DNA of 64,000 nucleotides. Source: Salvia splendens (taxonomy: Eukaryota; Streptophyta; Magnoliopsida; Lamiales; Lamiaceae). The stretch covers positions 20,225,883 to 20,289,882 of the forward strand of contig NC_056039.1 of the NCBI RefSeq assembly GCF_004379255.2. The letters are read 5' to 3'. Each line of letters begins with the position of its first letter. Within the stretch, counting starts at the first letter, position 1. Under the pieces are notes generated by a model, which was not told where the DNA came from, ran no database searches, and worked only from the letters and a program-made list of their open reading frames with translations. The position numbers were made by a program, and so were the translations under genes. Below are positions 47,226 through 60,249 of the stretch, piece after piece.

Positions 47226-48345
47226 CTACTTTGAAAAATTCAAAACAAATATAATCTTACGAAATCACTTCATATTACAATCAATTCATATTACAAAATT
47301 AAGATGAAACAAATTTACCCAATCAAAAGACACAAATTTTTTTTGCAGATCACATATAATCCAAAATTGATAACCAAAACAGTAAAAGTTTTAAGAGAAA
47401 CGAAAATTTAACCGAACTATAAAATCAAAATGAAGTGGAAACTACACCAAACCTTTGATTATATAACCTCCAATTCATTGGTTTAATTCCAGATTTTAGC
47501 TCATACACTACCACAAATGAAGAAAATATCAGATAGATTGTAGAGGTATGGTGAAAAGTAAATTAAAACAATTGATTCACCCACCTTTTCCAATTTGTGT
47601 TGTCTGCATCTCCATTTTGTAGTTGGATTAAACTGTCAGGTGGTGCAATGAACCCTTATCCCTAGGTTTCTTTTGCTAAGGAGAAATTGCAAAATTAGAT
47701 TGAGAGTGAAAGAGAAATTGAGCGAAAAAAACAAAATGGTGAAAATGAGAGTGAAATCCCACTTAATCTGTAATCTAACTTAGTTCATACCATAATTAAC
47801 TGCATCAACTAAGTAATTCGAATTAGGAATGAACTACAGAAATTTGATGTCCCATTTCTAATAACCCATCCCAAATCTGATCAATGATTATATTTTGGTC
47901 TATAATTCTACAGGCCATTATCCATTACGATCGTTACAATACAAAGTATTTCATTCTCTCGTATCACTTTCACCCTGACCATTCTCTCTCTTTAATATAT
48001 CAAAACTAAAACTGATTCATAGTATTAAGTTATACGAATTTCACAATTTTTTAGTAGTAATAAATTTTCAATATTAATACATGACTGTCTACGAATTATA
48101 CATGACTGTCTACGAATTTAATAGTAATAAAGTTTGAATATTAATGATTATACCGTTTCTATATTTTGAATATTTTGCAGAGTCCTTTCCATTTCACGCC
48201 ACTCACTTTTCTCTGCACTCTCTCTCTTCCTTCCCTTTCCTCCTTCCTCTGTAAAAAATTGAACGGCGTATAAATCGGCGGATGGATGCAATGAAAACTC
48301 GGCACAGGGATTTGTTGGTGCTGCCTCGAATGAGTAATTGAGGAG
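47226..48345. promoter_or_regulatory. Upstream and 5' leader of a first-exon-like segment, copy 1
   Basis: AT-rich upstream sequence, then a pyrimidine-rich leader (ctctctcttccttccctttc) at about 48218-48250, typical of plant 5' UTRs, leading to the ATG at 48346. A promoter is inferred only from position. The leader holds two short upstream ATGs. Confidence 0.35.
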
Positions 48346-48424
48346 ATGGAGAGTCAACCCGCACCTAGAAGCCTCTCACTAAACCTCCGCCGCCGTTCCT
48401 CTCAACAGCCATCGCCGTCTTCAG
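48346..48424 (+). CDS. First-exon-like coding segment, unknown gene, copy 1
   Basis: 79 bases from ATG at 48346 encode MESQPAPRSLSLNLRRRSSQ and a few more residues. They end cttcag at a GTAATC donor at 48425, followed by T-rich intron-like sequence. The residues are serine/arginine/proline-rich and unassigned. The duplicate at 57122-57200 keeps the same frame and donor. Downstream coding continuity was not established. Confidence 0.45.
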
Positions 48425-48750
48425 GTAATCAATTTGTATTTTCTTTTTTTCTTTATATAAATTTGTTCATCATTTTTTGGGGTTTGTAGATTGATAATGT
48501 TTTTGCTTAGATTATTGCGAGTAGGTTGAGGTCTGCTGAATCAATATTAGCATCACCCAAATTTACTATTGTTAAATTGTGAATTTAGAGTTGATTTTAG
48601 GAATTAGAAAGGTTGAGTTTGACCTATGAACACAACAAGGTCCCCTCTTCTACTTGAAATTACTAAAATAACCCTCTCATGTTTTTGAACTTCCTGGAAG
48701 CCTCACTGATTTAGACTTCAATTGAAGAATCCACATCCAACATGGTATGA

Positions 48751-48984
48751 GTGTTAGGTAATAAGCTAATTACTTGTCTAAAGCTGCATTATTTTGCATC
48801 ATGGACATTAGATTCCTATGTAGTGAATTACTACTTATATAACTGTTTGCAAAGAACCGAGCTTAAGCATATTGTTCTTGATTTGCTCAAAGTACGCACT
48901 AATTCTCCAATGATGCACTGTATGATTTCACATGCTGGCCTCGCTTTAGATGTGGGAATGATGTCAATCCTACATTGTATGTAA
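48751..48984 (+). pseudogene. Unassigned exon-like fragment, copy 1
   Basis: A 77-codon open frame containing TELKHIVLDLLKVRTNSP and ISHAGLALDVGMMSILHC. Composition is protein-like and the frame is kept in copy 2 (57526-57765), but no family was recognised. It may be an internal exon of the gene whose first exon lies at 48346. Confidence 0.3.
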
Positions 48985-49108
48985 AATTAATGTGCACAAT
49001 GTATTTATTGTTTTGTTAAGATTTCATGTTTTTCCTTGATATTAGAATGAGTTGTTTTGATGATCAAACCTCATTTTTATATATTCTACATATGTGTGCA
49101 TGTGTTAG

Positions 49109-49180
49109 ATAATGAAGCACAAGCATGAATAGCAGCTGCCGAAAAGGTTGCAAATTCTATCGGATTCTTTATCTAGAATT
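49109..49180 (+). pseudogene. Short exon with HEAT-like motif, broken, copy 1
   Basis: After an AG acceptor (tgtgttag) the frame reads NEAQA, stop, IAAAEKVANSIGFF. The intact version at 63963 reads YEAQVRIAAAEK, so the stop (TGA) replaces Arg (CGA). The motif resembles HEAT repeats such as those of PP2A scaffold subunits, but it is too short for a firm call. Confidence 0.4.
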
Positions 49181-50116
49181 TTGCTGTCCAACATATTAGG
49201 TTGTATTTAAGTGGATGCTTTTGAATATGCACTTTAAGTATTTGTTACTTATGTTGTGCTTCATTTCATTATTTTTATTTATCAGCTGATTCATATAATT
49301 GATTTGTTTGTTTTGTGTTTTTGTGTAGGGATTGAGGAGGATTTTAGTGCTAGGACTTCGTTTTCTCAAGGTTGACTCTGCAAACTTAGTTGTTGTTTAC
49401 TAACTTCTGGGTAGATAAGGGACAGTCCATAGGTTTCCCATGCTATACAAATCAAGTGAGAAGAGGTTGTAACAGTGTTTTCTTTGTTGCAGGCTGTTAT
49501 AGGAAACCGAATCTACTTCATATCTTGAGCTCTAATAGAGTTGAGAGTCGCCTGAAATGATCACATATGATTAATTAGATTTGTAACGACCATTCACCGG
49601 CCAAGCCCTCACCTAATAACATTTGCAATACTCTGAACCACTACATTATCATCATTTATTAGAGATTTATAACTGCAATTTATTCCAAATCCATATACGT
49701 TAGAATTATGCATAAATTTTATAAATATTTAAATTCATATCCAAAGTTCAAAATATTCAAATTCATACCCCAGAATTATATATATTCAAATTAAAGCTAA
49801 AACTCACTTTTTATACATGTTAGATAGATAGTAGTGTATGATTCATTTTGGGGCGAGAAAATATAATATTCCTTGAGGATGTTGAGTTTAGGGGAAGAAG
49901 GTTTTAAGGGGCCGTACTTTTGAGGAGGAGTCGGTATAGACACCTATTACTGCTTCTAACAATGTTCAGGTATCAATTACTATCATTGAAGAGAAGCATA
50001 TTAAGAACTTCAATTTGATAATGTTGTAAACGTTCAATCTCATGTGGATGAGATCATTTAAAGTCAATCTCAACAACTCAATTAAGACTCTCGTCAATGG
50101 TACCACAAATTTTATA

Positions 50117-51165
50117 AAGTAGTTTTTTCATTTGGATTCAGAAAGAATGTCATTGATGGTTGTGCATATCACAAGTTCAGTGGAGCAAATGCAATCTTCT
50201 TGGTATTGCATGTCGATGACATATTAATTGCAATTAATGATAAGGAATATTGCACAACAACAAGAATTACCCTCGAAGAAATTTGAGGTGAAAGATCTTG
50301 GGGGAACCTCTTTTGTATTTGAAATCGAAATAAATTGAGATAGTTCTCGAGATATTCTTCGTTGTCACAAAAGGGTTATATTGAAGAAAAAGTGCCTAAA
50401 GTATTTGAGATGCATAATTGCAAGTAAAGAAACACCCATATGGCTAAAGGAGACAAACTTAGTCTCATTCAGTGCCCTAAGATAAAACTTGAGATTTAGA
50501 AAATGCAAAAGGTTCCTTATGCTTTGGCTGTTGGGAGCCTAATGTGTGCTCAAGTATGTATTAGACCCAATTTGGTTTTTATTGTTAATATGTTGGGCAA
50601 ATATCTCAGTAACCCGATATGGATAATTAGGAAACAACAAAACGGGTTGTGAGATACTACAGAGAACTAAGCATTACATGCTCCCATATAGAAAAATCAG
50701 ATCATTTGGAGAGATCATTAGGCATTCATTGATTCTGATTTTGTAAGATGCCAATACAGAAAATGATCCATTTTTTAAGTTTCGTACGTCTGTTGGTTGT
50801 GGAGCCATTTCGTGGAGAAGTGTTGAGCAAACACTTGTATCACCTTCTGCTATGACAACAGTATTCGTAACTTGTTTTGGGGCATCTAGTAATTAAATAT
50901 GACTGCAAATTGTCACGAGACTACATATTGTTAAAGTATTAAAAGACCACTAAGTTATGTTGTGACAATAACCCTGCAGTGTTAAGCAATAGGAGCTCTA
51001 GTGTCATAGCTTCCTGGTTGTAAATAAAAAGTTCGGAATGGAAAAATTTCTATAGAGCATATAGGAACGGATTTGATGATTGCATATCCGCTCATTAAGG
51101 GACTATCACTCAAGGTCTTTCATGGGCATGTAGCCCAAATGGGTATTATGTTGTTTAAGGGTACT
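50117..51165 (+). pseudogene. Copia RT/RNase H pseudogene, copy 2
   Basis: Duplicate of 41020-42065 with the same HVDD box (about 50210-50221) and the same stops. It adds single-base indels relative to copy 1 (for example cttcgttgtc for cttcggttgtc). Confidence 0.8.
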
Positions 51166-51577
51166 TCCGTTCAGTGAGAGTAGTTTTGGTTATTACTCTA
51201 TATTGTGTTTTGAACATGAAGTTATAAAGTCATGTCATTCTCTGCAAAAATAAAGTATTGTGTTTTGTCCATTACTTGTGTTTTTTGTTTTGGTTTGATC
51301 TCACTAAGGATTTGGGAGGATCAGTTGGAAATAGGCATGTATGATCACCTTGCATGAAATTTTCATGCTACACTCCATAATTGATCTGTTGTTGATTATG
51401 TTTGCATATGTGATTACTGATGGGTTTAATCATAAAAAAATATGGTGACTGCCTCTTTCCTATGCCGATATGGTTGACAATAAGATTATTTGGAAATACA
51501 CTATGTGATAGCATATTTGAGCACCCATTCGGTTTGTACACATTTATTTTGTGTTATGTGTTGCCCAAGTGAGAGAT

Positions 51578-51979
51578 TGTTAGAAATTTGGGCTTCCACA
51601 TGACTAATTTAATGTGTATGACTATCTTTCAGTTGCCCAATTAAAGTGATCCTATAAAGATTAAAGTTTGGGCTAAAGTGTATTTATTTGTTATGGAAAT
51701 AAGTGTATACCATTTTGTGATTTTCTATTTGTTGAGAGACCGGATAAAAAATAAGGATCTTATATTTATATAAATATAAAATTAGGTTATGGTCCCCAGA
51801 CGCCAGAAGAATATTTGATATCTCTGTATTCTCTCATAGCCGCTGCAAAGCAATTCCTGCCGTTCAATTCTAGATGGATCAAGGCACGCTTCCGCTTTAC
51901 AGTTTGTGCTCCTTCTCCATCATTCTTGGTTAATCATCATAGAGAGGTTTATGTAATGGTTCACTTAATTATTCTAACA
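51578..51979 (+). repeat. Copia LTR, third copy (in copy 2)
   Basis: 402 bp, followed by cggtg as in copy 1. It lacks the 42-bp block of the 5' LTR but keeps the 2 nt missing from the 42482 copy. Confidence 0.85.
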
Positions 51980-53101
51980 CGGTGGTTTTCAAGTTTCCCA
52001 ATGTATGCATACACGTTCTAAGTGTGAATTTGGTTTGTTAGTTCCACGTTGAAATCAAGAGGTTCCGACTTAGAGAGACTTCCTGGTAGTTCCACTAGAG
52101 TTCCAAGATAATCCTGTTTTTGAAAATACTTCAAGAAACAGTTCAGATACTAGTTTTAAGGTTATGGTAAACCATGCACAACGGAAGACATGTATAAATA
52201 AATCAATCAAATAAATGATCTATTTGACTTATTATGGGATCAATTAAACTCACATGTTAAACAAATAATAGCATGCTAGGATGCAAATAACTCATGTATA
52301 AAGAATATAGATCCTAAATCATGAATTCTATGGTTTAGAATTACCAAATAGCTTGTCCAAAGAATTGAAGATTGCTCGCCCCTTCTCAACGTGAAGATAT
52401 TCAGAACTCGAACATACATCTTTCGACTGTCTCTCAAACTCAAAGTTTGATCTTTGTGTGGGCAAAACTCATCAAACATGAAAGACCCAGAAATAAGACA
52501 TAATTTTAACTATAAGTTTAATTTTTTTCAAATGTACTTGCCAACTTAGATTTATAAACTTCGCTACTGTAAAAATAATTTAAATCATAAATAGCTTACA
52601 TGTTTATATTCTTGATTAATTTTGTTTCCAAAACAATTCTTTATAATCAATTACCGCTTTAGAAATTATTATTTTGTTCAAAATTAAATATTAAAAACAC
52701 TTCGAATATACTCTCGATCATTCATATAGTCTCGATTCTTTGAATATTCTTGATTTCTATGAAACTCAATCATTGATTTTCTTTAAAACTTATCGATATC
52801 GTAAGAAATTAAAATAAAATTCTCATGCTTAACATCCATGGTACGTTTTCTAATTTTATAATTTTTTCTAAAAATATGAGTCAGTCAAAACTTAATTACC
52901 ATACTTTTGGCTACTGACTAATGCAATGTGATATAATCATTTTTAGCTAAAAATGATACATGAAGCGATGTGCCTTTGTTCTAAACAATAATCATAATTT
53001 TTAACAAAATCAATCACCTCAAATGAAACTACATTACGGTAATTGGAAATATGCAAATTAATGTCATTTTGTTTTTAAGTAATAAAAATCTATTCTACAT
53101 A

Positions 53102-53343
53102 CTCCCTATGTCCCATAGAAATAAGCCAATATTTACTTTATTTACTTTTTTATCCGTCTCATACAAATAGTTCATATCCATTTATGACAACTTTTTTCTC
53201 ATTCTCTTTTACTTTATCATTTGAGGGTCCACCATCCATTATACAATTTCAATTATTTTTTCTCCTTCTCTCATACGTTACTAATTACACATTAAAACTC
53301 GTCTCAATCCCAAATGACATATTTCTGTGGGACGAAGGAAGTG
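53102..53343. mobile_element. Stowaway-like MITE, copy 2
   Basis: Duplicate of the 44005-44246 element, TA at 53100-53101. Confidence 0.75.
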
Positions 53344-53480
53344 TTATATAATGGTATTAAAAGTAATAATTATGAGTTCATATTACCTAATTATGTACTC
53401 AACTTAAAAATCAATTCTATGCATTATACAATTGTATTAAAATTAATAATTATGAGTTCCATATATTATCAAATTATGTA

Positions 53481-53696
53481 CTTCATTCGTCCTACTTTAC
53501 GGAGTCCCATATTAGTTTGGCACGAATTTTAAGAAATGTAAACGAAAGTTGGTGGAAAAAAGATAGTGGATTGTGAGTCATACTTTTATATATTAATTTT
53601 ATAATAAAATATGACTGGAAAAAGGTTAGTGGAATATAAGGTCTATTACAATTTTCAAACTGGGATGCCGGGATTGCTAAAGTGGTACAAAGGGAG
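53481..53696. mobile_element. Stowaway-like MITE, copy 2
   Basis: Duplicate of the 44384-44599 element, TA at 53479-53480 and 53697-53698. Confidence 0.75.
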
Positions 53697-54318
53697 TAGT
53701 AATTATTTAATTGCTATTAAAATGTGTACAATCTAATTTTAGTGAAGTAAACAAGTGCATTTCACCGTGGGCCCCCCAATTTAATTTGAATTTCAAGTTC
53801 CGAAGTTGTTGTAATTTCAAATTGAGGAGTGCGTCGGTCGGACAACGAGGATGAGAGCAGGAGAAGAAAGTTGAAGGCTTTTGGCAAGGCAAGGGCTCTA
53901 TACCTAGTAGTTCTGCCAGGGATGGAACCAAAAAATTATTTAAGCCGATGCTGAAATTATAAAATAATATATTTATACATTTATTTAAGATGATATTTCA
54001 ATATTCTCGCCTTCTTTATTTATTCTACAAATTTATAGAATAATAAAAATACAAATACATAATGAATTTGAAATACAAAATTTAATACTTTTTTATATGA
54101 GATAATAGTAATTCAAATAGTAAAATTTAGTAAAATATTAGTTTTGGTTGGTCTTCTAACCGTTGAAATCATGATATCAAATTACAAACTTAAAAAAAAA
54201 ATCAATTATCAACTGATTACGAGATGTTGTTTTTGATGATATCTAAAACAATAATGTTATATACACGAAAAAAGAAGAAAATTGTATTCTAATAAAAAAT
54301 TAAAAATCATAATTAATA

Positions 54319-54530
54319 CTCCATCCGCCCCTCAAGAACATGCACTCTTTCCTTTTTAGTCCATCCCACAAGAATATGTACTTTCTAATTTTGGAAAGTC
54401 TTTTCTCTCTAATGAGGTGAGACTCATTCTCCACTAACAATACTTTATTTACTATTTCTCTCTACCTCTCTCCTACTTCATCATTTTATATTAAAACACG
54501 TGTCGATCCCAAAGTGCATATTCGAGGGAG
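54319..54530. mobile_element. Stowaway-like MITE, copy 2
   Basis: Duplicate of the 45227-45438 element, TA on both sides. Confidence 0.75.
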
Positions 54531-54647
54531 TATACAATTTCACATAAATTCACTAGAAAACAAAATTTTTACTAATATTTTATATAGTATTGTTAAATAG
54601 ATACATATAAACTGTGAATTATGGAGATATGCAAAATAAAAGTAATA

Positions 54648-55014
54648 ATATGCTACATTTCTAGTGTGAGTTCATTATATGAGCACCACTCTCATTTGAT
54701 GCCATTTACCGTTGTTTGTTTCGATTTAAAATTAAATAAATTTGATTCTAATCCTTTAAAAAATATTATTGAAAATTTTAATTTTATAAAATTCATAAAA
54801 GTCAAAGCTTAATTTGTTATTTTATTAATTTATTTGAAATTATAGAGAAAACAAGCAAATCGAACTGTGATTTATATGAATTTTTTGAAATTAAAATTTT
54901 CAATAACATTTTTCAAAGTATTAGAATCAAACTAAATATATAAATAAAAACGAACAACGGTAAACGAGAATCAAACGAGAGTGATGCTCGTATAAGTAGA
55001 GATATGTAGCATAT
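54648..55014. repeat. Long palindrome, copy 2
   Basis: Duplicate of 45555-45922. The right arm lacks one TA (ctcgtataag for ctcgtatataag). Confidence 0.75.
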
Positions 55015-55034
55015 CATTCCTCTGCAAAATAATA

Positions 55035-55258
55035 CTCCCTCCGTCCCGTGTTACTTGCACTTTTATGATTCGCTTCGTCCCAAACTACTTACACTATATT
55101 TATTTTAAATAAGAATCATGGTATTTAATTATAACAGATTAAGTGTTCCTTTATTAAGTGATCTCTCATTACACTTAAAATACTAATTTAGTTACACTAA
55201 AAAATAAATTCCAAATTTACGACCGGAAAAAAAGTGCGAGTAATACGAGACGGAGGAG
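55035..55258. mobile_element. Stowaway-like MITE, copy 2
   Basis: Duplicate of the 45943-46165 element. Confidence 0.75.
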
Positions 55259-57121
55259 ACTATTTTAAATATAAACTATAAATGCAAAAACATTAGCATG
55301 TGTATTATTCCATGCAAATTCGTTTATATTTATGTAATGTATTCCCAAATCTGCAAATTATATTATATTTTTATAATGTATTTCCTGAAATAAGGAATGA
55401 TATGCTACATACCTTATGTTAGCAATATTCTCGTGTGACGCATGTTCAACATTGTTCGTTTTGATTTATATATTTTGTATGATTCTAATAGTACATCTTT
55501 AATATCAATTTGTATTGATTTGTGTTTGTTTTTTAATGGTAAAACACAATGTTTTGTTACAACACAACAAATTACTTCATCATATTATCATATTTCTTCA
55601 TGGTATACTTTAATCTCTTCTTCAATCACATTTATGGTTAAAGCACAATATTCAGTTAAAGCTACCAAATTACATCATTTTAGAAATAAATTTATTCATC
55701 TTATATTTTAATAAGTTCACCCTAATACAGAACGATTTTATGTTCAACTGAAACTAGTTTCAAAAATCCAATACGCATAACTTCGTCGAATTAAATAATA
55801 GAACTCACAACAAATATATTCTGGTAAAATTAATTAAGTTACAACATACCTAATATCTAGATATATTTACGCTTCACCACAAATGAAATGCAGTCACATC
55901 ATACCAAATCACTTCATCTAATAAACAACATTTTTCATCGTATAATGAAATAAGTTGACCTAAATATGGGATCATTTTATGTTAATACTCCTATGAATCT
56001 ACTTTGAAAAATTCAAAACAAATATAATTCTTACGAAATCACTTCATATATTACAATCAATTCATATTACAAAATTAAGATGAAACAAATTTACCCAATC
56101 AAAAGACACAAATTTTTTTTGCAGATCACATATAATTCCAAAATTGATAACCAAAACAGTAAAAGTTTTAAGAGAAACGAAAATTTAACCGAACTATAAA
56201 ATCAAAATGAAGTGGAAACTACACCAAACCTTTGATTATATAACCTCCAATTCATTGGTTTAATTCCAGATTTTAGCTCATACACTACCACAAATGAAGA
56301 AAATATCAGATAGATTGTAGAGGTATGGTGAAAAGTAAATTAAAACAATTGATTCACCCACCTTTTCCAATTTGTGTTGTCTGCATCTCCATTTTGTAGT
56401 TGGATTAAACTGTCAGGTGGTGCAATGAACCCTTATCCCTAGGTTTCTTTTGCTAAGGAGAAATTGCAAAATTAGATTGAGAGTGAAAGAGAAATTGAGC
56501 GAAAAAACAAAATGGTGAAAATGAGAGTGAAATCCCACTTAATCTGTAATCTAACTTAGTTCATACCATAATTAACTGCATCAACTAAGTAATTCGAATT
56601 AGGAATGAACTATAGAAATTTGATGTCCCATTTCTAATAACCCATCCCAAATCTGATCAATGATTATATTTTGGTCTATAATTCTACAGGCCATTATCCA
56701 TTACGATCGTTACAATACAAAGTATTTCATTCTCTCGTATCACTTTCACCCTGACCATTCTCTCTCTTTAATATATCAAAACTAAAACTGATTCATAGTA
56801 TTAAGTTATACGAATTTCACAATTTTTTAGTAGTAATAAATTTTCAATATTAATACATGACTGTCTACGAATTTATACATGACTGTCTACGAATTTAATA
56901 GTAATAAAGTTTGAATATTAATGATTATACCGTTTCTATATTTTGAATATTTTGCAGAGTCCTTTCCATTTCACGCCCCTCACTTTTCTCTGCACTCTCT
57001 CTCTTCCTTCCCTTTCCTCCTTCCTCTGTAAAAATTGAACGGCGTATAAATCGGCGGATGGATGCAATGAAAACTCGGCACAGGGATTTGTTGGTGCTGC
57101 CTCGAATGAGTAATTGAGGAG

Positions 57122-57200
57122 ATGGAGAGTCAACCCGCACCTAGAAGCCTCTCACTAAACCTCCGCCGCCGTTCCTCTCAACAGCCATCGCCGTCTTCAG
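57122..57200 (+). CDS. First-exon-like coding segment, unknown gene, copy 2
   Basis: Same 79-base segment as 48346-48424 with the same protein start (MESQPAPRSLSL) and the same GTAATC donor. It is preceded by the same pyrimidine-rich leader. Confidence 0.45.
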
Positions 57201-57525
57201 GTAATCAATTTGTATTTTCTTTTTTTCTTTATATAAATTTGTTCATCATTTTTTGGGGTTTGTAGATTGATAATGTTTTTGCTTAGATTATTGCGAGTAG
57301 GTTGAGGTCTGCTGAATCAATATTAGCATCACCAAATTTACTATTGTTAAATTGTGAATTTAGAGTTGATTTTAGGAATTAGAAAGGTTGAGTTTGACCT
57401 ATGAACACAACAAGGTCCCCTCTTCTACTTGAAATTACTAAAATAACCCTCTCATGTTTTTGAACTTCCTGGAAGCCTCACTGATTTAGACTTCAATTGA
57501 AGAATCCACATCCAACATGGTATGA

Positions 57526-57765
57526 GTGTTAGGTAATAAGCTAATTACTTGTCTAAAGCTGCATTATTTTGCATCATGGACATTAGATTCCTATGTAGTG
57601 AATTACTACTTATATAACTGTTTGCAAAGAACCGAGCTTAAGCATATTGTTCTTGATTTGCTCAAAGTACGCACTAATTCTCCAATGATGCACTGTATGA
57701 TTTCACATGCTGGCCTCGCTTTAGATGTGGGAATGATGTCAATCCTACATTGTATGCAAAATTAA
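57526..57765 (+). pseudogene. Unassigned exon-like fragment, copy 2
   Basis: 79 codons, duplicate of 48751-48984 with the same residues, slightly extended. Confidence 0.3.
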
Positions 57766-57884
57766 TGTGCATAATGTATTTATAATTTTGTTAAGATTTC
57801 ATGTTTTTCCTTGATATTAGAATGAGTTGTTTTGATGATCAAACCTCATTTTTATATATTTCTACATATGTGTGCATGTGTTAG

Positions 57885-57956
57885 ATAATGAAGCACAAGC
57901 ATGAATAGCAGCTGCCGAAAAGGTTGCAAATTCTATCGGATTCTTTATCTAGAATT
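57885..57956 (+). pseudogene. Short exon with HEAT-like motif, broken, copy 2
   Basis: Same AG acceptor and same in-frame TGA as the copy at 49109, so the stop predates the segmental duplication. Confidence 0.4.
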
Positions 57957-58238
57957 TTGCTGTCCAACATATTAGGTTGTATTTAAGTGGATGCTTTTGA
58001 ATATGCACTTTAAGTATTTGTTACTTATGTTGTGCTTCATTTCATTATTTTTATTTATCAGCTGATTCATATAATTGATTTTGTTTGTTTTGTGTTTGTT
58101 GTGTAGGAGTTGAGGAGGTTATTAGTGTAGACTTCGTTTTTCTCAAGGGTTGATCTGCAAACTTAGTTGTTGCTTACTAACTTCTGGAGTCCTAGGTTTC
58201 CCATGCTTCAAATAAGTGATAACAGTGTTCTTTGTTGC

Positions 58239-59568
58239 CCGATTTCTTGAGCTAAGGAGAGAGAACTATTCCGGTTTTGAAAAATTAATTGAAAAAGCCA
58301 TAGGGCCGATCGACTGAATGAGAGCTTTATGAGTTGCAATCTTGTTGATATTGGTGCATAAAAATGATTTAGGCAATAGGAATAAAGGCCTCATATCCAA
58401 ATTATCACATGCCTGACCCTGCATAAACCACTAGTGAGCCAGTTTGAGCCCCAAAAGACTAATTTCTTTGTTGAAAATTTTGAAGTCCTTATATCAGCTT
58501 ACTTATTATATCCATTTGTTGGCCTATATTTTCTTCCCTAGTCACTAACATTAAAGTGCTAGCACATTCTTGGGAGGGTATTATGGTGGCAAGAAAAAGA
58601 TGGAGGTTCTGGACCATTCATTAGGTGGTATTACTGAGATACAAAGTGAGTGAAAAACTGTCCCTTCAAACGAAAATAGAATAAAAAGGCAGCCTTTCAA
58701 GAGTAAAAAAAAGCCAAGGCTAAAAAAAATGGCAGCCTTTCATAAGTAAAAAAAAGCTAAGGCTAGAAAAAAATAAAAAGGCAGCCTTTCATAAGTAAAA
58801 AAAGCCAAGGCTAGAAAAAAAAAGGCAGCCTTTCATGTCTAAAAAAAGCCAAGGCTAGAAAAAAACAACAAAATAAAAAAGCAGCCTTTCTTGAGTAAAA
58901 AAAAAGCCAAGGCTCGAAAAAAAATATTGAGCGAAAAAATAGAAATGATAAAAGAATGCTCAAAAGAATAAGTTGACATATGGTCGAAAAATCTCATGTT
59001 TGGGGTGTTGAGCTGTAAGAAATTTGTACGCAGTGAGTGAGATGTGAAAGACGTTGTGATGGATGTGCTAGTATTTTAAGAATGGTGGTAAGCTACTTAA
59101 CCAAATATTATCCCACCTTTACCAAAAGCCCCGTTACATCCCAATGAATAAGACCTTTTGATTTGTGCATCATATTGACTTGTGAGCAATGAATTTTGCT
59201 TGATTTTGGGAGAAAGATCTTATGTGCATAAAATAAAGAATAGTCAGAAGAACTTCTCTTTATGAATTAGTGACGATGGTTTGAGACTCCCAGGACACAA
59301 CATGAACTTAGATTGAAGCATGGGATGCCTAGTTCTTAGGGAATTAGTTCGTGTACAATTCTTGTTCTAAAGTTTTACCCGCGAGTGAATTCGGGGTCGG
59401 CCTAATTTCCCTACTGATTCATATGGTTTGGCGTGACTTGAGGCAGAGGATTATCTAATATATCTTGTGAGTGTGATTTATTGTGTTACTTGCTCGAGGG
59501 CTAGCAAGACTTAAGTTTTGGGGGTGTTTGATGTGAGTGGGTACTTTTCTAACTTGTTCCTCGGACAG
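58239..59568 (+). mobile_element. 3' remnant of a gypsy (Athila/Tat-like) element
   Basis: Non-coding. It includes five ~45-bp A-rich units (58689-58930) and ends cttgctcgagggctagcaag, then aagttttgggggtgttTGATG at about 59510-59532. That is the layout found just before the 3' LTR of Athila/Tat elements. No LTR follows; sequence passes into the NOT1 exon at 59569. Confidence 0.5.
58689..58930. repeat. Five tandem hairpin-prone units
   Basis: ggcagcctttc begins at 58689, 58731, 58780, 58824 and (agcagcctttc) 58880. Each unit continues with an A-rich spacer and agccaaggct, whose aaggct can pair with its own agcctt. Confidence 0.8.
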
Positions 59569-60249
59569 TATACAATGGAATGGAGGGTAGCGTATTACTG
59601 CTCCAAGACAATTTTGACCACTTCGATATCAAGTGTCTCTCAGTTCATACTAAAGCCATCAATGAAGGACTATTGCAAAATCTTTCTGATGCTCTACGCT
59701 TGTCGGTACCTGATAAAATTGGAGTTGGTCTTGCTTTGTCTAAATCTGAAGATCACGATACCAGGATGTGTGGTTAGCTATTCTCTTCCTTGTACATACA
59801 TTTAGATATACTTTTTGTTTAGTTGTAGGAAGTGGAATACATGCAACAATTTATTATTTTTATTTCCTTGGATTCTTTCTATATGTTCCTCTAAATCTGT
59901 TACCATTTTCTTGTCTGTATGCAGGAAAGAATTTTTGTTTGAGTCAGATTAAAGTGCTGTGTGCCAATCCTATTGCATTTGAGGCGACTGAGATAATTCA
60001 ACATATTCTCGTGTTACTCTTAGTTGATTTGAAGACCTCTCTAAGCATTCAGATTCACTCTTGCAAATGTTATCTCTTGTGAAACTAAGGTGCTTTCCGT
60101 GATAGTTCCTCGTGCAAAAATAGACTTGAATTTCTTAGTCAATCTGAAGGCCGAGGCCCAACTATGTGGAGATCACTTCTTCAGGTGCTTTCAGTGAAAC
60201 TGCCTAGTGCATAAATAGACTCGAATTTGTTTTGGAAACCAATTTTTAC

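Larger units (their letters stand above)
40463..49494. repeat. Tandem segmental duplication, copy 1
   Basis: Starts tgattaattagatttgtaac at 40463. It contains the Copia pol relic, 3' LTR, flank, four MITEs, a palindrome, a first-exon-like segment and short exon-like fragments. It matches 49568-58238 in the same order and orientation at an offset of about 9.1 kb, decreasing to about 8.8 kb after 46.9 kb because copy 2 lacks one 325-bp internal repeat. Similarity is very high, and many differences are single-base insertions or deletions. Confidence 0.92.
49568..58238. repeat. Tandem segmental duplication, copy 2
   Basis: Corresponds to 40463-49494. The 73 bases between the copies (49495-49567) include tgatcacatatga, which is not shared. 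The last part (58100-58238) is more diverged from copy 1 than the rest. Confidence 0.92.

Noticed and set aside
48346..48424. Assigning the MESQPAPRSL exon to NOT1
   Set aside because: Plant NOT1 starts differently and the exon shares no motif with it; left unnamed.
40463..58238. Idea that the two large copies are the LTRs of one giant element
   Set aside because: The copies contain a Copia LTR, pol and foreign MITEs internally and lack TG...CA ends, a primer site and a target duplication.
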